Assembly (NCBI GenBank): GCA_038233335.1
Contig: JBBSME010000077.1
Coordinates: 1 to 14,515, forward strand
Source: Iamia sp038233335
GTDB taxonomy: Bacteria; Actinomycetota; Acidimicrobiia; Acidimicrobiales; Iamiaceae
DNA: 14,515 nt
Direction: 5' to 3'
A program made the translations under genes and the position numbers. Positions 12,678-14,515 of this stretch are shown here, one piece after another. How positions within the stretch are numbered: position 1 is the stretch's first letter; every line of letters starts with the position of its first letter. The notes below the pieces were generated by a model. That model made no database searches. It was not told the origin of the DNA and worked only from the letters and a program-made list of their open reading frames with translations.

Positions 12678-12683
12678 CGGGAC

Positions 12684-13565
12684 ATGGCCCTCCCGGTCCC
12701 CGCCACCCTCTCCCCCTCCAAGGTCTCGTCGTTCAAGGACTGCGCCCTGGCCTTCCGCTTCTCGGCCATCGATCGCATCCCGGAGCCCACCTCGCCGGCC
12801 ATGGCCAAGGGCACCCTGGTCCACGCCGCCCTCGAGCGCCTGTTCGGGCTGGAGCCCGACGACCGCACGCTCGAGGCCGCCCTGTCGTGCCTGGCCGACG
12901 CCACCGCAGCCATGGACGAGCCCGAGGGCGAGCTCACCGAGCTGGCCCTGAGCGAGGAGGAGCGGGCCACCTTCCTGGCCCAGGCTGAGCAGCTGGTGCG
13001 CAACTACTTCCTGCTGGAGGACCCGCGCCGCATCCGTCCCATCGGCCTCGAGCTGCGGCTCCAGGCCGCGGTCGGCGACCTCCAGCTGGTCGGCATCATC
13101 GATCGCCTGGAGCTGGACGAGGACGGCGAGCTGCTGGTCACCGACTACAAGACCGGGCGCGCCCCGTCGGACCGCTACGAGCAGTCCCGCCTGGGCGGCA
13201 TCCACTTCTACTCGCTGCTGTGCGAGGAGCTCCTGGGTCGACGTCCCGCCCGCATCCAGCTGCTCCACCTGGCCGAGCCCGTGGTCATCACGGCCACCCC
13301 CACCGACCAGTCCACCCGGGGCCTGCGCACGCGCGTGGGAGCCATCTGGCAGGCGGTGAACCAGGCCTGCGAGCGGGAGGACTTCCGGCCCAAGCCCGGC
13401 CCGCTGTGCCAGTGGTGCTCATTCCAGCAGTGGTGCCCGCAGTTCGGCGGTGACCCGGACCAGGCGGCGGCCGACACCGGCGCGGTCACCCTCAGGGACC
13501 GTCTCGAGGCCGCTCCCGCCCCGCCCCCGACCGTGGGGTCGGGCCTCGGTGGGACGGCCCCGTAG
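12684..13565 (+). CDS. RecB/Cas4-like PD-(D/E)XK nuclease with a probable iron-sulfur cluster
   Basis: This 293-residue protein opens with LSPSKVSSFKDC, the usual entry of RecB-like nucleases. The active-site set is visible: His47 in GTLVHAALE, Asp140 in GIIDRLEL, then Asp154 and Lys156 in TDYKTGRAP. Four cysteines, Cys20 near the N-terminus and Cys242, Cys245 and Cys251 in the C-terminal CQWCSFQQWC, match the layout that holds a 4Fe-4S cluster in AddB- and Cas4-type nucleases. It therefore looks like an active single-domain DNA exonuclease or endonuclease. There is no helicase domain and no cas gene nearby; a DNA-repair role is an inference. The last 30 or so residues are Pro/Ala-rich. The ATG at 12684 is supported by TACGGT 6 nt upstream. 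Its TAG stop forms the first half of the hexamer TAGCAT of the PAP2 gene. Confidence 0.9.
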   Translation: MALPVPATLSPSKVSSFKDCALAFRFSAIDRIPEPTSPAMAKGTLVHAALERLFGLEPDDRTLEAALSCLADATAAMDEPEGELTELALSEEERATFLAQAEQLVRNYFLLEDPRRIRPIGLELRLQAAVGDLQLVGIIDRLELDEDGELLVTDYKTGRAPSDRYEQSRLGGIHFYSLLCEELLGRRPARIQLLHLAEPVVITATPTDQSTRGLRTRVGAIWQAVNQACEREDFRPKPGPLCQWCSFQQWCPQFGGDPDQAAADTGAVTLRDRLEAAPAPPPTVGSGLGGTAP

Positions 13566-13568
13566 CAT
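13563..13568 (+). promoter_or_regulatory. -10 hexamer TAGCAT for the PAP2 gene, overlapping a stop codon
   Basis: TAGCAT ends 6 nt before ATG 13575; its first three bases are the stop codon of the nuclease gene. The PAP2 gene may thus be both read through from upstream and started independently. Confidence 0.5.
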
Positions 13569-13574
13569 CCGGCC

Positions 13575-14228
13575 ATGACCGCCACCGACCCGAGCGTCGA
13601 CCCCTCCGCGCCTGACGAGGGGCCGGACGCCGTCCGGGCTGTGGCCGAGGTGGCCGAGGACCTGGCGTCAGGCCCCGCACCCCCGTGGTCGGCTCGCCTC
13701 ACCAGCCACCTCGACGGGTTCGATGATGCCGTCGACGCCCGCTTCGACCAGCACCTCCGTGGTTCGGCCCCAGTCGATCGCCTCATGTACTCGGTCACCG
13801 AGCTGGCCGACTTCAGCCTGCTGTGGCACCTGCTGGCTGCGACCCGCGGCCTGCGATCGGACCGCGACCTCCGGGAGGCGGTGCGGGTCTCGACCGTGCT
13901 CGGCGTCGAGTCCACGGTGGTCAACGGCGTGCTCAAGTCGCTGTTCAAGCGGGAACGCCCCATCCCCGAGTTCGCCCGTCCCCACCACCTGCGGATCCCG
14001 CTGACCACCAGCTTCCCCAGCGGCCACGCCAGCGCCGCCTTCTGCGCCGCCACCCTCCTCGCCGACGGTCGACGGGGGCCGACCCGAGCCGCCTGGTACG
14101 GGTTGGCCGCGCTGGTGGCCTCGAGTCGGGTCCACGTGAAGATCCACCACGCCAGCGACGTCCTCGGCGGGGTGGCCATCGGGCTGGTGGTCGGTCAGGT
14201 CGCCCGTCGGGTGTGGCCCCGCCGCTGA
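13575..14228 (+). CDS. PAP2-family phosphatase, membrane-associated
   Basis: This 217-residue protein has all three phosphatidic-acid-phosphatase type 2 signatures: K121-x6-R128-P129 (KSLFKRERP), P148-S-G-H151 (FPSGHAS), and S184-R185-x5-H191-x3-D195. In the family, His151 stabilises the leaving group and His191 is the nucleophile paired with Asp195. Substrates of such enzymes include phosphatidate, undecaprenyl pyrophosphate and other lipid phosphates; this one cannot be assigned. Hydrophobic segments near 75-90, 105-120, 150-165, 172-185 and 197-210 suggest a multi-pass membrane protein with a soluble acidic N-terminus (1-60). The gene begins 9 nt after the nuclease stop, with TAGCAT as its own hexamer. 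The WS/DGAT gene follows by 42 nt, which makes a link to lipid phosphate or triacylglycerol metabolism plausible, though unproven. Confidence 0.92.
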   Translation: MTATDPSVDPSAPDEGPDAVRAVAEVAEDLASGPAPPWSARLTSHLDGFDDAVDARFDQHLRGSAPVDRLMYSVTELADFSLLWHLLAATRGLRSDRDLREAVRVSTVLGVESTVVNGVLKSLFKRERPIPEFARPHHLRIPLTTSFPSGHASAAFCAATLLADGRRGPTRAAWYGLAALVASSRVHVKIHHASDVLGGVAIGLVVGQVARRVWPRR

Positions 14229-14258
14229 CGGCCCGCTCGCTCTCCTCGGCGGAGGACG

Positions 14259-14264
14259 TACCCT
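14259..14264 (+). promoter_or_regulatory. -10 hexamer TACCCT for the WS/DGAT gene
   Basis: TACCCT ends 6 nt before GTG 14271, again without a Shine-Dalgarno, which supports GTG as start. Confidence 0.5.
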
Positions 14265-14270
14265 CGTCGG

Positions 14271-14515
14271 GTGGATGACCCTCACCTGAGCGACGTCGAA
14301 TCCCTGATGTGGGTGCTGGACTCGGATCCGCACCTGTCGTCCACCTTCGCCAACGTCACCCTGTTCGACCGGGCGCCGGACCCGGAGCGCTTCCGTGAGC
14401 GGATGGCCGACGCCATCGTCGCCGTCCCTCGCCTGCACCGCCGGGTGGAGGAGGGGATGGGCGGGCTCTCCGGCCCGCGCTGGGTGGACGAATCCGACGT
14501 CGACCTCGATCGCCA
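14271..14515 (+). CDS. WS/DGAT-family O-acyltransferase, N-terminal part only
   Basis: Translation from GTG 14271 gives 81 residues before the window ends in mid-gene. The opening LSDVESLMWVLDSDPHLSS, then TFANVTLFDRAPDPERFRERM and the VPRLHRRVEEG segment, are characteristic of wax ester synthase/diacylglycerol acyltransferases, which join fatty acyl-CoA to alcohols or diacylglycerol for storage lipid. The catalytic HHxxxDG motif normally comes around residue 130-140 and is therefore outside the window, so activity cannot be judged. An in-frame ATG downstream (in SLMW, codon 13) is too late for the family. Start evidence is the TACCCT hexamer 6 nt upstream. It is the third consecutive plus-strand gene of this block, after the nuclease and the PAP2 phosphatase. 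Confidence 0.85.
   Translation, partial: MDDPHLSDVESLMWVLDSDPHLSSTFANVTLFDRAPDPERFRERMADAIVAVPRLHRRVEEGMGGLSGPRWVDESDVDLDR

Noticed and set aside
13526..13543. CCCGAC/GTCGGG hairpin near the 3' end of the nuclease gene
   Set aside because: It lies wholly inside the coding region, is only 6 bp long and precedes a closely following gene, so a terminator call is not justified.
12684..13565. Possible Cas4 of a CRISPR system
   Set aside because: The fold and cysteine layout fit the wider RecB/Cas4-like family, but there are no repeats, no spacers and no cas1, cas2 or effector genes in the window.

Overview
The window is very GC-rich (roughly 70% or more by eye) and densely packed, with strong G/C bias at third codon positions. 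Families such as an actinobacterial-style Bax-inhibitor-1 protein, a type-2 multifunctional-enzyme-like SDR, a SNF2/SWIM pair and a WS/DGAT acyltransferase point to a high-GC actinomycete. An Acidimicrobiia-like chromosome is my best guess, from gene flavour only. I see no tRNA, rRNA, CRISPR array, insertion sequence, integrase or phage gene. It reads as chromosomal housekeeping and metabolic sequence, not as a defence or mobile island.

Layout. Positions 65-2884 (+) hold a seven-helix BI-1/YccA membrane protein and two short-chain dehydrogenases, the second resembling the (3R)-hydroxyacyl-CoA dehydrogenase part of MFE-2. At 2990 (+) there is a probable remnant of a NeuD-type acyltransferase gene that runs into a convergent DoxX-like membrane protein gene (3067-3501, -). 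Divergent from DoxX is a gamma-glutamyltransferase homologue with unusual substrate-site motifs (3607-5097, +). Next comes a translationally coupled pair, a SNF2-family helicase and a SWIM zinc-finger protein (5218-9263, +).

A minus-strand block follows: a LuxR-type regulator (9288-10328), a putative Cys-less AhpD/CMD-like protein with an SCP2-like tail (10598-11437) coupled to an upstream TetR regulator (11434-12075), and a SnoaL/NTF2-like protein (12141-12575). The plus strand resumes with a RecB/Cas4-like PD-(D/E)XK nuclease carrying a four-cysteine cluster (12684-13565), a PAP2 phosphatase (13575-14228), and the first 81 codons of a WS/DGAT acyltransferase that leaves the window.

The most striking pattern is regulatory. 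Most genes have a -10-like hexamer (TANNNT or a close variant) 6-7 nt before the start codon and no Shine-Dalgarno sequence, which is the layout expected for leaderless mRNAs. The MFE-2-like SDR at 1985 is the clear exception, with an AAGGAG site and a more distant hexamer. The same rule exposes two oddities: the truncated NeuD-like start at 2990, and a SnoaL gene whose best-placed start codon is ATC. A second pattern is GC-rich hairpins without a U-tract just after many stop codons.

How the genes cooperate is only partly visible. The SNF2/SWIM pair and the TetR/CMD-like pair are real coupled units. The SDRs and the WS/DGAT enzyme suggest lipid and acyl-CoA metabolism. I found no convincing wholly new multi-gene system.
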